A stretch of DNA of 64,000 nt from Rhizopus sp. PT2906 (lineage: Eukaryota > Mucoromycota > Mucoromycetes > Mucorales > Rhizopodaceae): assembly GCA_025529335.1 (NCBI GenBank), contig JAMYHX010000050.1:1-64000 (forward strand). Reading direction: 5' to 3'. Numbering within the stretch: the first letter of the stretch is position 1; each line of letters opens with the position of its first letter. Made by a program: the position numbers and the translations under genes. Below are positions 49,524 to 60,537 of this stretch, one piece after another. The notes under the pieces were generated by a model that was not told where the DNA came from, ran no database searches, and saw nothing but the letters and a program-made list of their open reading frames with translations.

Positions 49524-49736
49524 GCCAAAATACATCATGTTTCATCATTTCATTTTCATGCCCCCCTTTCTATTTTCCCCCCCTTCTTTTCTTTCTCCTT
49601 TTCATTCAAACGAAAAAAGGATATTATTTGCTAAAAAGACATCTTGTAAATAACTGTAATATTTAATTTTCATAATAATAAAAGCGAGCTTAGGCTATCA
49701 AAATAGGTTTGACAGTAAAGAGATCAATTAGAATGT

Positions 49737-50698
49737 TTATTGTCTACTGTTACTAGTGGAAGCACCAGTTGTATTATTATTTTCTCTCTTGTCTAAAGCT
49801 TCTTTTCTTTCATGTTCTTCTTGCTCAGCAAGAGATAAGCGTATCGCTTCCATCACCATCCAGTCTTCCAAATCCATATTTACATCTCTGATATTTGATA
49901 AAAATTGATTATATTCAGTAGCCGCAGCTGATGAGGCGGACCGACCCGGTCTTGTCAGTAAACCCGCTGCTCTAAACAAACCACGAGAACCCGCTGATGC
50001 TGAATTCCTTCGAGATACAGGTCTTGATGGAGTATGTGGTGCTTTCGTTTTATCCCAATTGGGTCTTATGTGATCTATATATTTATAATAAGCATATTGT
50101 TATTATCCTCTTTCCTCCCCAAATTACCTATAAGGACTACATCTGGATCTTTATGACTCACGCTTTCTCTTCTCGGATTGCTTGTGTTATTACTTATACC
50201 AGAAGTTGTATGTCTAGTACCGGTCATTGTACTATGTGATCCACTTCTTGATCGAGCCTAAAGTGATAAATGATGAATGAAACAATGTTTCACTATTCAT
50301 CTTGTACTTTACTTGAAACTTTTCACTCCATGAAGGAGGCTCATAAATGACACCATAATTTTCTTGCATACAAAAGGGACAGGTGGCGGGAATAGAAGGG
50401 GTTTCAATAGGTCTATGAATTTGAACAAAGCATTCTGTACAAATAGGTTGATCACAACAGCGAGAATAATTGATGTTGGATGGATAGTACTAGGGTAATA
50501 TTTAATACAATTATGGTACATTGTTCTTGTCTTATTACCAAGAAGCAGATAGGACATTCAACCGCATCATTGTATAATATCTTTTCTCTTTGCTTCATTT
50601 TCTCCATGTATGCTTTTTGTCTTTCCACATAAGGATCATATCGTGCTCGACTACTTGAGGATGCACTTCGAGATCTATTCATCACTGTGCCCGATATA

Positions 50699-50735
<37 letters not shown>

Positions 50736-51054
50736 GCTCTGGTTCCGAAAGTGATGATAGTGGTGATAATGTATCTGTCGTTTCTGTTTTTAGCTCCGGT
50801 GCATCTGGTAAGCCTATAAAGAGATAAGTACGTATTGGTACATATAGTTTTGACATTTTCAAACCTTTATAGAATGGTGCAATCTTTCTTGCAATAATCA
50901 GGCTTTTTACAATTCTGGGGTCATAATCTTGTTCCGTAGCTGGATATAAACCATTAGGAAAGACTGCTCCCAAGTCTACCAAGTCTTCAAATTTTTGGTG
51001 ATAAGCTGTTGTTGCCTTGTTCTTGCCTGCGCTCTTTGACGTATTAGCTCCCAT
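49737..51054 (-). CDS. SIP5: SIP5-like RING-type protein
   Basis: Sip5 of yeast interacts with the Snf1 kinase and Reg1/Glc7 phosphatase. ATG at 51054 begins [13 protein letters not shown], with Gly2 a possible N-myristoylation site. Conserved core: [20 protein letters not shown] and [19 protein letters not shown], then a poly-Asn run (from a TTA/ATT repeat at about 50700-50735), a Ser-rich basic stretch, and the RING-like zinc site [41 protein letters not shown]. After an intron come [20 protein letters not shown] and the conserved helix [20 protein letters not shown]. Stop at 49737. About four exons. Possible E3 ligase activity is inferred from the zinc site only. Confidence 0.9.
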
Positions 51055-51148
51055 AACGGATAAAAAGAAAAAAGACAAAGAGATAGAAAGAAGAAGGGTT
51101 GATTTTTATTTATTTTAAAACGTCGAAATTTTAAATAGCGCCAAGAGA

Positions 51149-51638
51149 TTATGTTTGAATGACATTGACATTATGCTCTATATCAAGGATGGCATTGGCT
51201 GGTATTTTCCCTTGAACATCTGTTAATGCACCTTCTAGTATGTATGTATATGGTCCTGATTTACGATGTTCGTTCATTTCGTACGCCACTGTTAGTTCAC
51301 AACGAGGACATTGGTATCTATATTGCTTTTCATATCCATCACGTCTAAATATATAAAGAGAGTGTCAATGAAGGATATGAGAAATATAGAAAATATTACC
51401 TTTTTAACAAGACGCAATCACCTGCTTCTGCTGATAATTTGTAGGTTCTTCTGATATTTGATACAATGATGGCATTGTCTGTTCTTCTTGTTGGTAATTG
51501 TCGTAGATCAGCATCAATCACTAAAATGAATTCTGAACATAAACAATAATAAACATATAATGTCTTTGAAGGCTGCTCTTGTTGCTGAGATGCATTATAT
51601 GAAGAAGATACAACAGAAGAAGAGATGATCTTGGGCAT
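51149..51638 (-). CDS. STEEP1-like (CXorf56/UPF0428) protein, 144 aa
   Basis: Human STEEP1 promotes ER exit of STING. The family is widely conserved in eukaryotes including fungi lacking STING, and its fungal role is unknown. Two exons (51638-51400 and 51344-51149) give 144 aa. Start MPKIISSSVVSSSYNAS; conserved segments KTLYVYYCLCSEFILVIDAD, LRQLPTRRTDNAIIV, RYQCPRCELTVAYEM and GPYTYILEGALTD. The C-x-C...C-P-x-C pattern may bind zinc. Upstream and divergent from the PX protein, with about 175 bp between the start codons. Confidence 0.87.
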
Positions 51639-51813
51639 CTCGTGAAATGTAAAAAAAAGAAAAAAGGAAAATGGTCGTGATATCACTGCTGAGGCTTAAT
51701 TCTTTTGCACAATAATCTTGTCGTCATGATTGCCTTTTCTTCTCCTATATTAAATTATTTTTTCTTTCTCTTATTCTTTCTCTTTCTCTCCATATTGAAC
51801 ATATAAACATATT

Positions 51814-54179
51814 ATGGATTTCACACCTAAACAGCTTCATTATCTCAAAAGAGAGATGATAACCAAACAGCTTGACTTTGAGATATCAAGTCTAGTTCAT
51901 GATCCAGAGACACTCTTCTTGACAGCAAAAAAGTATCCACTCCTTAGTTATATATTTCATCATATGATCATCAGGTTTCCTCTTCTCAAACAGATACAAC
52001 AGGAAGAATTCTGGGGCAAGTGTCAGACCCTTTTGAACGAGTTCAACAAGATTCAACTTGACAACTTTTATTGTCCTCAGCACTCCGAAAGTTCATTGCA
52101 AAAGAAATTGATCCAGCGAAAATTGAAAAAGGCGCTTGTCTTTGCTTATTGTGCAAGTATTAAAACAGTCCAAGGCAAAGAAGAAAGTATCAAAATATTC
52201 GAATCCACCTCAAGTGACGACAGACACTCACCTGGTATTGAAGTCAACATTGTCACTGTTCGTCGAGTGAAGGTAAAGAAAGCCTTGTTGGAGACGTCGC
52301 ACGCCGAATTTATAATCGAAACAAGGTATCCGGATAAAAGGGATCCAATCTATGTCAACAAACGACATCGGGACTTTCGTCGACTCCGGGAACAACTTAA
52401 AAGGCATTATCTTCATCCTATCCCCGTAGTTCCTCATAAGCATATGTCAGCGAATGATGCGTTTTACAGAGAACACGATCGACTTGCTCTACGCGCTTAT
52501 TTACATGAATTGATTCAACATCCCATTTTTGGCAAAAGCCAGGCATTGCATTCGTTTTTAATGGATCAGCCAACGCCATTTGCGCCAGATCAGGATTGTT
52601 TTGACCGGGAAAAGGCGGATAAGCAAAGATTTGAGGAACAAGAAAAGAGTCAAGAGGAACTGAATGAGCGCGTCAAGGATTTGCATAAGCAATTAGATGA
52701 TTTAAAGAAAGAGATACTTCAGCCAGGAGGCTTGATTAATGTGTTTGATGTCATAAAGCACACTCGAGATATTCAAGATTTACCGCCGTCACTTAAAAAG
52801 GCTTTTGAATGGGGCCGCATAAAGTAAGAAAGATATAAAAAAAATAGCTTGATTTATTCACATCATTCCAGCTTTGCATTTGCACTGCGCAAACAGTTCA
52901 TCATGGTCGATACGGCAGCTGACAATCTGAATAATTTAAAAAGAACCCATGGCTTGATGCCCTACAGGACCATATCGATGATATTAAAACTATCTAATCC
53001 CATGTCCATGGTGAAGAGTATACTCGATTTATTTTTAGCACAGCCTTTTGGTAGCAGAAGCTTATTTCAGAGGTAACCTTGGCAACAACAGCTGTGATGG
53101 CATATGTTTATAATTTTGCTATAAATAGAATTTTAATCTCCAACCTGAGCCAAGAATCAAAGTCGTTTCAAAAGGCCATAGAAGATTTAGAGCAAGAGAT
53201 TGGTCACGCCAATTTATGTGAAAAGGTGTATAATGCAGTTCATACTTCAAAATCAGATGAATGGCAAGGTAAACCCTCCCTTTTTTTGCTGTATATCTGT
53301 AGGCTGATTTATTTATACGTAGACTATACATCACCTACCGAGGAACTACTGGCCATATTAAGAAACAATGATATCAAACCAATATTATCTGATACAGAAC
53401 TTTCTCTATGTGATAATAACAGTGATGAAGGAAAAAAGCTCATCAAGCATCTCTATAGATTATGGGAATCTTATGCTAAACAAAAGGAACATGATATTGC
53501 CATGGAATTAGTATTCCAAGGAGTAACAGGTGATATCCTAAAGGAATGCATCTCCGTGTTTTATGAACCTTTAGCACAAGTGTACAAGGCAGCAGATATT
53601 AGTACGACAATACGTCATATATCACTATTTATCGATGATTTATTAAATACGATTGAACAACAAGATAAGTCGATACAGTCATTCATCGATTTGGTCAAGC
53701 GACATGAACAAAGGTTCTACGACTTTGTCTATAACGTTCATACACAAGATGCATCAGATATCTTTAATGAGTTGATAAAATATGTAGACACCCTGTTCAC
53801 CTTTATGTTTGATGGACTGCCTGGCAAGATTGATATAAACCATTCTATTGAACAAGCCGGTATTACAACACCAGGATTAAAGGATCAATTGATGTCAGAA
53901 GTGAACTCTTTGTGTGAATATCGTTATAAACAAAAGATGTATCGATTTGAAAGGGCCAAGAAAAAGATCATGTTGGACAACAACAACAGTGATAGCGCAC
54001 CTCAAGATCTAGAGGACTATTACTCAAGTGACGAGTCCTCTAGTGAATCATCTTTAATTACAAACATGACCAATGACAGTGAAAATATACACCCCTTCCC
54101 TGTACTATTATTAATACCTAAAGTGACACCTTATTTTATTCAAGACGTTATTCAATTATTACCATCCACGGGTGCCTGA
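51814..54179 (+). CDS. PX-domain protein with PX-associated DUF3818 domains (yeast YPR097W type)
   Basis: Phosphoinositide-binding PX protein related to yeast YPR097W. ATG at 51814 begins MDFTPKQLHYLKREMITKQL. The N-terminal PX-associated domain is about residues 1-130. The PX domain (about 155-260) reads AEFIIETRYPDKRDPIYVNK, RHRDFRRLREQLKRHYLHPI and PHKHMSANDAFYREHDRLAL. The DUF3818/PXB-type region follows (PPSLKKAFEWGRI, then KQFIMVDTAADNLNNLKRTH, SILDLFLAQPFGSRSLFQR). Exons join across introns at about 52825-52871, 53075-53128 and 53270-53325. The C-terminus is acidic (DYYSSDESSSESSLITN) and ends VIQLLPSTGA. The last 21 nt overlap the convergent gene. Role probably in membrane lipid handling, by family. 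Confidence 0.87.
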
Positions 54180-55040
54180 TTTATCTGCACCTTTCAATAA
54201 AAGTTCTTTCAACAATTCCCATCGTTGTTGGCAGTCAACTATATCATGTCTTCCTTTCAGTTTGGCCACTGCTTCTGGCCATCGTTCACTCGTCAGTCTA
54301 GTTAAGACATGTGCCATCAATATCTTATCTTCCTCCATTGTCCATTCGGCTTGTTTATGTTCTGTTAAGGGCGGCGAAAGGAGCGCTGTACTACTATTAT
54401 CAAATGATTGTCCTTTTTGTTGTGAGTGATGATAAGGTGGTGTAGGTGGTCTCCATTTGTTTTGATATAGCATCATCTCTTGTTTATCGTCTTCCTCTTC
54501 CTGTTTTATGCTTATCTTCTCTTCTTCTGCCATCATGGCTCTTTCTTCTGCATGCTGTTGTTGATGTTGCTGATGCTGTTGTGCTTTGTGAAGTACATAG
54601 TTTATCACATCTTTAGCAGAAGGTCTCTTTGGCCTTGTCTTTTTAGGCCTGATTTCATTATATTCATTTTCCTAAAAAATCACAAGGTTATTGTTACTAC
54701 AGACCCCTCTCACTATTTTATGTAATTGAAATTCTTACTCCTAATTCGTCATCACTATCAATGATGCGACCAAGATCATCATATCCAGTAGCTAATCGTT
54801 ATGAGTTTTCACATCAATATTTCTCCTTTTTTTTAATATACCTTTTTCATTCAAGTGTAACCTTTTACGAACCGGAGAGCCAGTTCTCTTGAACTGAGTG
54901 ATGACATTATGGACAGATGCTGAACTGAGTCCAACCATATTACTAATAGCTTTATCTGTTGCTCCTGATTGGTAAGCGCCAACAATAAACCATCTTTTCG
55001 CTAAAAACTGTTCGCTTGGCGTCATTTGTTGTTCACCCAT
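54159..55040 (-). CDS. HTH (transposase/paired-type) plus Myb/SANT domain protein
   Basis: Three exons starting at ATG 55040. Exon 1 (MGEQQMTPSEQFLAKRW) contains a homeodomain-like HTH of the kind found at the N-terminus of Tc1/pogo transposases: FIVGAYQSGATDKAISNMVG, LSSASVHNVITQFKRTGSP. Exon 2 is short and acidic (ATGYDDLGRIIDSDDELG). Exon 3 has a basic patch (IRPKKTRPKRPSAKDV), a Gln/His-rich stretch and a C-terminal Myb/SANT repeat: AEWTMEEDKILMAHVLTRLT, SERWPEAVAKLKGRHDIVD, CQQRWELLKELL. No catalytic domain is present. I infer a nuclear DNA-binding protein, perhaps with an HTH taken from a transposase. Its 3' end overlaps the PX gene. Confidence 0.75.
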
Positions 55041-55550
55041 TTGAAGATTATAAAGAAAAAGAAGAAGGGAGAAAAGTTCGGAATTGGAAATTAAAGTGCA
55101 GAACGGAAATTCCCCACAGTGCGCGCATGAGAGACAACATGATTTCAAACGCCGGTTAATCCTACAACATCTTGATCGGATCCAAGGGATAGAATATCAC
55201 TCATTTGATTACAGACATACAATGAATCCAACAAGCAATGTCGCAGACCAATCAAAATCAATTTTGTGCTTTTATTAGGTTAGATATGAAAATACAAAAT
55301 ATGATTTCCCCTCCCTTCCTTTCCCATCTCTTACCTTCGCTTAAAGAAGATCAATTATATACATTATTTTTTGTAGGGGGAAGTGGTCATAGACTATCCC
55401 AATTTATTAAATAAAATATAGCCAGAATTAAGAATAAAGTGCAATAAAGTTATGAGAGTTGAATTTAAAAACAAAGAGAGAAACAAACAAAAGAAGGCAA
55501 AGGAACTATTCATCACTGCCTTACAGCTCAAACTGAAATTGCCATTACGC
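55041..55550. other. Intergenic, no gene seen
   Basis: About 500 bp between the HTH-Myb gene start and the LINE relic. It should hold the promoter of the former. AT-rich with no recognised element. Confidence 0.4.
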
Positions 55551-57400
55551 TGCATCAGTTATTTCGACGACGCGAGGCCATAAGAAGGATGTGTTCTAAA
55601 AAACCGTCACCCAGTGAGCATTCCAAATATTAAGCAGGATGATCCCCAGAAAGGAGAAGAACGATAATGAATCGAGTTGGAGAAGAGAGTGACGATCGTC
55701 CCTTGGGTTAAGTGAAGTCATGAGCCGGAAGATGAAAGCGGGGCAGATAGATTAATTGGGGAGCGTATTTACGTAGCAAGAAACTCCAAACAGGTTCTTT
55801 GAGAGGACATTCAAAAAAAAAAAGTGTTGAATGATGTCTTCAGTCCCGGAGCAGAGGAAGCAGAGGTATGATGGGAATATGTCCGGAATTAGCCGGTGTA
55901 GGGACTGGAGACACGAAACTTTACGATGCAACAGACGAAACCACACCATGTAGACTGCTGGGGGAAGGTGAAATTTCCAGAAGTAAAACCAATGACGAGC
56001 AGGTACGGATGTTGGAAGAGGCTGTGGGGAAAAGAGCGAGTGGCAGAGGTAAGCGCGAAGTTTGGCGGGATGTTTTGCAAACTGTTGAAATCTATCCGTG
56101 GGTGTAATCAGAGTCTTAAGGTCCATAGTGGCGTCAGAGGATGAGAGATCGGAAGTGTTCGCGCGGAGGGGATGACATAAAGAGGATAACAACTGGATCT
56201 GGCGACAGCATACAGCTTTCACGAATATTTTGCTGAGAAAGGTGTGTCTATGCAATTCTTCTACAGCTCGGGGACGAAGAGTGTTGTTGGATGTTTGGTA
56301 AGTATAAACACCCTTGACAATAAGATGTTGCATGCCAGGGTGTCGAGGGAATACCATCTTTAAAAGAGAGCTGGATTCTCCTAGTGGTGGTGAATGAACA
56401 CCAGATTCCAAGGCATCAGATACGTGCAGGTGTTGAATTGTGGACAACAGCAATGGGGAAACAGCGGCGGAATATGGTCCTAAACAGTCCATAAGTGTAA
56501 AAATCGGAGTTAAAGGGTTGACTGTAAGACTGAAGAACGATCGACGATATGAACGAAGTAGAAGAGGCCAGAGATGAGAGGAATAGTTTGAAGATAATAC
56601 AGTAAGTGCAAATTTTAAATAAGGGATACATAAAATAAAACGAGGATCATTGTTATCCGATAAAGATCTATTGGTAGAAGAAGTTAGAATGAGGGGTTTG
56701 AGCCAACGCCATTGAAGTTTGATGTGTTGCACAAAAGGGTCCAAAAAGCTAAGGCCACCTTGGTCCTTCGGAGGAACAAGACAAGCATAAGCAATTGGGG
56801 GATTTCTCTTTATTTTTCCAGTAAGGCTTTCAATCTCTTTTGGATATTGGGTATGGTATATGACTTGTTGGCTTTTGCAATATCAGATGACATAAGTAAG
56901 GTAAGTTGGGTTAAGCTACCGTTCAATTCACGGTTGTGCAAAATCAGTATATCGTCGGTGTCGGTAAGAGATGATGAAATGTTAACATCTCGACCTTTTC
57001 CAGTTGCGCATTGGGAAGCCAATTGATTCACTTGTGTTTTTGATAACGATGGTTTGGTTGCAGATAAGACCTGGTGTGCAATTAGCTTGAACAACCGTAA
57101 GGCTACCATGGGCGCTTTTTCGTAAGAGTCGGTTTTGATGTTCCCATTCTCATGATTCTCAAAGGTAAATACCGAGAGTGGTTGGCAAGAGAATGGTGTT
57201 GCCAAAAAGCTTGATGCACGAATCAAGTAATACGATGAAGGGTGGTAAAATTGTGAACGAATCTGTCGCAACTGACTGATCAAATTGAATTGTTCTAATT
57301 GTTTTGTCATGGTATTCTTCGAGAGCTCCACAGCCTTTTCCCAGCTTTCATGATCGATGTGGGTTCGAATTGTTTTGATCAGAAATCTGCTGTGCATGTG
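55550..57400 (-). mobile_element. LINE (non-LTR) retrotransposon relic, reverse transcriptase core deleted
   Basis: Minus-strand coding remains. The upstream part (57397-56810) reads MHSRFLIKTIRTHIDHESWE, SLSKTQVNQLASQCATGKGR and similar pre-RT linker sequence. It then runs, with a frame change near 56810, straight into the post-RT region: CLVPPKDQGGLSFLDPFVQH and IKLQWRWLKPL (about 56790-56700). After that comes the zf-RVT region near 55930-55760 (RHWFYFWKFHLPPAVYMVWF, CLQSLHRLIPD, CFLCSGTEDIIQHFFF). Past a stop the last LINE motif can still be read (IWNAHWVTVF, then FLWPRVVEITDAA, about 55625-55550). The YxDD-bearing RT domain is absent, so the copy is dead. No poly(A) tail or target-site duplication identified. 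Confidence 0.8.
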
Positions 57401-57722
57401 GTTGGTCCAACTTTTGGTTCTTGATATCTAGGCCGATAGTCGAGGTGATTAAAGCATTCATCGTTTATGTTCCAATAGTTAATTTTTTTCCATCACTGGT
57501 AGTCAACACACATGGCCATACATTCTCGTAATATGACGTTGGAGGTGGTATAGATCCATGCTAATTGAACAGCTCGCGGTGAACATCTACTGAGCGAAGA
57601 CGACAATAGGCTTCGAGAGTATTTATACGAACGTCATGTCCAGCTTTTTCATTCACCAAGATGCATCCAGCAAAAACTTGGGCACAGGCATATCTGATAT
57701 TTGATCAAGATACACTTGCGCC

Positions 57723-58134
57723 CTACTTTTTCACAATCCTCAAAAATGTTATCAGGACACGCATTATATTGTTAACCCACCTCTGAGCAGCTTGAGCATG
57801 AATGCTCAACTGTTTCGCTGCTGCCGATGCACTCGTACACTTTTCAATCTTCAGATCAAAAAGTCTAGTTTTATCTTGTACGGTATAGTGAATATAGTCC
57901 CGTTTTATATTTGCTTCCTTCATACGAATGTCTTCCTCTTTTGGCTTTTCTATCAGTATTGAGCAAGTCCGAGAAGATTCACCACAGACTGCATGCTTCA
58001 AGTATTTAGAATGAGTGGACAATCGTCTCAACCATAAATTTATTCTGATAAACGATGTAGTCCATGGGTTCAGGACCAACATTCTCATCAACCACATTCC
58101 CACATCCATCTTTATATAAAGATATTGTGCTCAT
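57723..58134 (-). mobile_element. N-terminal relic of an HTH-bearing transposase
   Basis: ATG at 58134 opens MSTISLYKDGCGNVVDENVG and continues PEPMDYIVYQNKF. A frameshift near 58030 moves the reading to a second frame with AVCGESSRTCSILIEKPKEE, DYIHYTVQDKTRLFDLKIEK and SASAAAKQLSIHAQAAQRWV, a helix-turn-helix like those at the start of IS630/Tc1-type fungal transposases. The catalytic part is missing and the frame ends at 57723. Sits next to the LINE relic, marking a small transposon graveyard at 55.5-58.1 kb. Confidence 0.6.
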
Positions 58135-59385
58135 GTTAATTTGCAAAGATCGAAAAAAAAAAAACCTGAAAGCAGTACCTGCGATATATATTTTTCGAGT
58201 GTCAAGAAACGACACGGTTTCTGAAAATACGACTTCCATTTCTGAAAGCACAAAATTGATTTCAATTGTCCACCGACATTGCTTGTTGGATTCACTGTAC
58301 TTTGGTTCAAATACTAGTATAGAAGTACATTTTTAGATTATAATTTTTAGTCTCCACATTATTTGTATCCATATTCTTGTAAATCTCAAAAAAAGATCTT
58401 GATAGAAGTATTGTTATTGATCATTGCAATACAAAAAAGGAGGCATTATACATTACTTGAAGGGCATGGACAGCATGTATATTAAGCATATCTACATAAA
58501 TAGTACTTTGTATAAAAATATCAGCTTTTTTTTTCTTATCATACATCCCAGAAAGAATTATTGTTAACTACAGCAACGCATTATGCTTTAAAAAAAGATG
58601 AAATGAGGACCAATAATGCATTTCATTCAAAAGACACATGAAGGCACTAAAATACAGAAAAGACCATTGACCTTTTAGTTATACACTCTTTCCGGAAAGT
58701 AAATTCGCCTGTGATCGAAGATAAGTGCACCCAGCGGTGAGGACAAAATTCATGTTGCATGAAATGTAAATTCGTCGTCGCCAAGAATATTTTCGTAATA
58801 TTAACAAGTGGGCTGTCTTGGAGTTGAAATTAACTTAATATTAGAAATAGCCCTCTTTAGTCTGTTTGTAAAAGTTTAAATTCTTTATTCGGTCTTTCCA
58901 TGAAATCAGAAGAACATGTAGTCATATTTGGCAATGCATATTCTTGAATGGTTACGAGGCAGATTGCTCTGACTCGCTTGTCCCGCCCTCTTTGCTCTCT
59001 GGCGTGTATATCTGGAACGTTTTCCCAATTGCCTCTTCTTGTGCTCTGGGTTCTCTCTGTCCTCCGTTCCTTTTTTTTTTTTTTTTTTTAACTATCCTGG
59101 GTAGTTATCGCTACTCTCCCCAGAATGCACCTTGGTGGTAAATAAAACTAATATTAGGATATGTGCTCTAATACTAACATACTTTTTCTCTCTTTTTCTA
59201 CATATACTCATTATCTCTTTCTCTCTCTTTTGACATGATGTCGTTTTATTCAAGCATGTTTTTCTTTGTCGTCTTTTTATGCAAATATTTTTTTTACTTT
59301 ACGACAACGTTTTATAAAATTAATGTATTTATTTCAAGTCACACAGATGAATAATATACAAGTAGAAAATATAGTTGCTATATTT
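58135..59385. other. Intergenic with a T19 run and small hairpin
   Basis: No supported gene. A 19-T run lies at 59071-59089, followed directly by a short inverted repeat (AACTATCCTGGGTAGTT, 59090-59106). The preceding 130 bp are GC-richer than their surroundings but hold no recognisable tRNA-like boxes. An ORF at 58944-59141 simply reads through this and is not called. Confidence 0.4.
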
Positions 59386-59954
59386 TTATGATCCACGGTA
59401 AGTTGTATAAGAATAAGGGCTAATTAATAGTGGAATATGATAATGTTGCTCAGGTTGATCGATTTCAAACACAATCTAAATTCAATAGAGTCATTTCAAG
59501 CCTTCCCTTCTTTTTTTATACTTTAATTACCTGAACATAAGGATAGAAGCAAGCTTGTCCTAATTTTTGAAAATAGGCTTGCGTCTCAAAGGTGACTCTA
59601 TAAATGCCTTTTTCTACCTTGTAATCATTTGGTAACAAGTTGGGGCATCGTCCATCATTGTTTGTTTGGCTAATATAAACATCAATTCAAAGTTTCCCTT
59701 CTTTTTTTTGTTTCTCTTACGCGGTAGAGAGTGTATTGAATCCTTGATGATCTAATTTTTCAATTTTAACGTCAATTCCTTGACCAGGCGTACCAAGGGA
59801 TGCAATAAGGACGTGACAAGTAATAGGACTCTTATGGGTAGTTGACATACTAGGCTATTATTAACCCACCTTTATTAGATACCATAAAAGCACTTTGCAT
59901 TTATACCTTCAAGTGTTCTTTTACTGTCTCAAGACGAGAAAGAGTAGAGGACAT
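59386..59954 (-). CDS. 5-hydroxyisourate hydrolase (transthyretin-like), 136 aa
   Basis: Second enzyme of uric acid breakdown; converts 5-hydroxyisourate to OHCU. Four exons (59954-59907, 59854-59721, 59669-59531, 59475-59386) sum to 411 nt. Motifs: SPITCHVLIASLGTPGQGID with the first catalytic His, NNDGRCPNLLP with the catalytic Arg, GIYRVTFETQAYFQ, FYPYVQIVFEI, QHYHIPLLISPYSY with the second His, and the diagnostic C-terminal YRGS. The usual Asp after HVL (HVLD) is Ile here. The protein ends exactly at YRGS, so no C-terminal PTS1 peroxisome signal. An N-terminal extension of about 25 residues (MSSTLSRLETVKEHLKP) has not been matched to a targeting signal. Confidence 0.92.
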
Positions 59955-60117
59955 AGGAAAAAGAAAAAGAAAAAGAAAATATACCATCTATTATCTCTTT
60001 ATTTTCTACTCTAAACTTTGACTGCTGTTACTCACGTGATCATTCATCCTTTTTACAATACACAATAGCCTCTTTTTTATTTTTTATTTTGCTAATGTCA
60101 ATGGTACATGTTCCAGC

Positions 60118-60537
60118 TTAATGGTGATGAGCAGCAGATTTGTCAAACTATGTCAAAAGTTTAAGTTGTTTGATGATTTTACTTTGAAAGGAGAGAGAGA
60201 ACTTACCATGATGGGAGGAAGATTACGTTCCCATTTAGTACCTTCAGGTCCAGTGGGCACTAATAGATATATTGTTAATTATTGAGCATTCAAACTTACA
60301 ACTAGTCTTACATCTATAAGGATCAGGGTGAGCGAATTCTTGAAGTTCCTGTTCTGTCTTTTCGATAAGAGCTCGAATCTCCTTGGGATTAGTGACATGC
60401 TTATTTTGTTCAAATCGGGCTCTAATTTCTAAAGCCTTTTGACGCCATAAATCTCGTTGAATGTACCAGTCAAGTGAAAGTTTCAATGAACGCTTATAGA
60501 GTGATTGAACATGAGAACGGTGAGCTGCTGATATCAT
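60118..60537 (-). CDS. NDUFB9: NADH dehydrogenase (complex I) beta subcomplex subunit 9, LYR family, 102 aa
   Basis: Accessory subunit B22 of mitochondrial complex I. Three exons (60537-60312, 60259-60207, 60147-60118) give 309 nt. Start MISAAHRSHVQSLYKRSLKL holds the LYK variant of the LYR motif. It continues SLDWYIQRDLWRQKALEIRA, RFEQNKHVTNPKEIRALIEK and TEQELQEFAHPDPYR, then the shortened fungal C-terminus GPEGTKWERNLPPI and an end rich in His (SAAHHH). The start at 60537 matches the family better than the ATG six codons upstream. Imported into mitochondria without a cleaved presequence, by family. Confidence 0.9.

Noticed and set aside
50697..50738. TTA/ATT trinucleotide repeat as an independent element
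   Set aside because: It encodes the poly-Asn run of the SIP5-like protein and is an ordinary coding microsatellite.
57360..57372. GGGTTCGAATTG resembling a tRNA T-loop
   Set aside because: It lies in LINE-derived coding sequence and no tRNA fold is possible around it.
59071..59106. T19 run and adjacent hairpin as a Pol III gene end
   Set aside because: No A or B box in the preceding 130 bp. Long T-runs are common across this AT-rich window.
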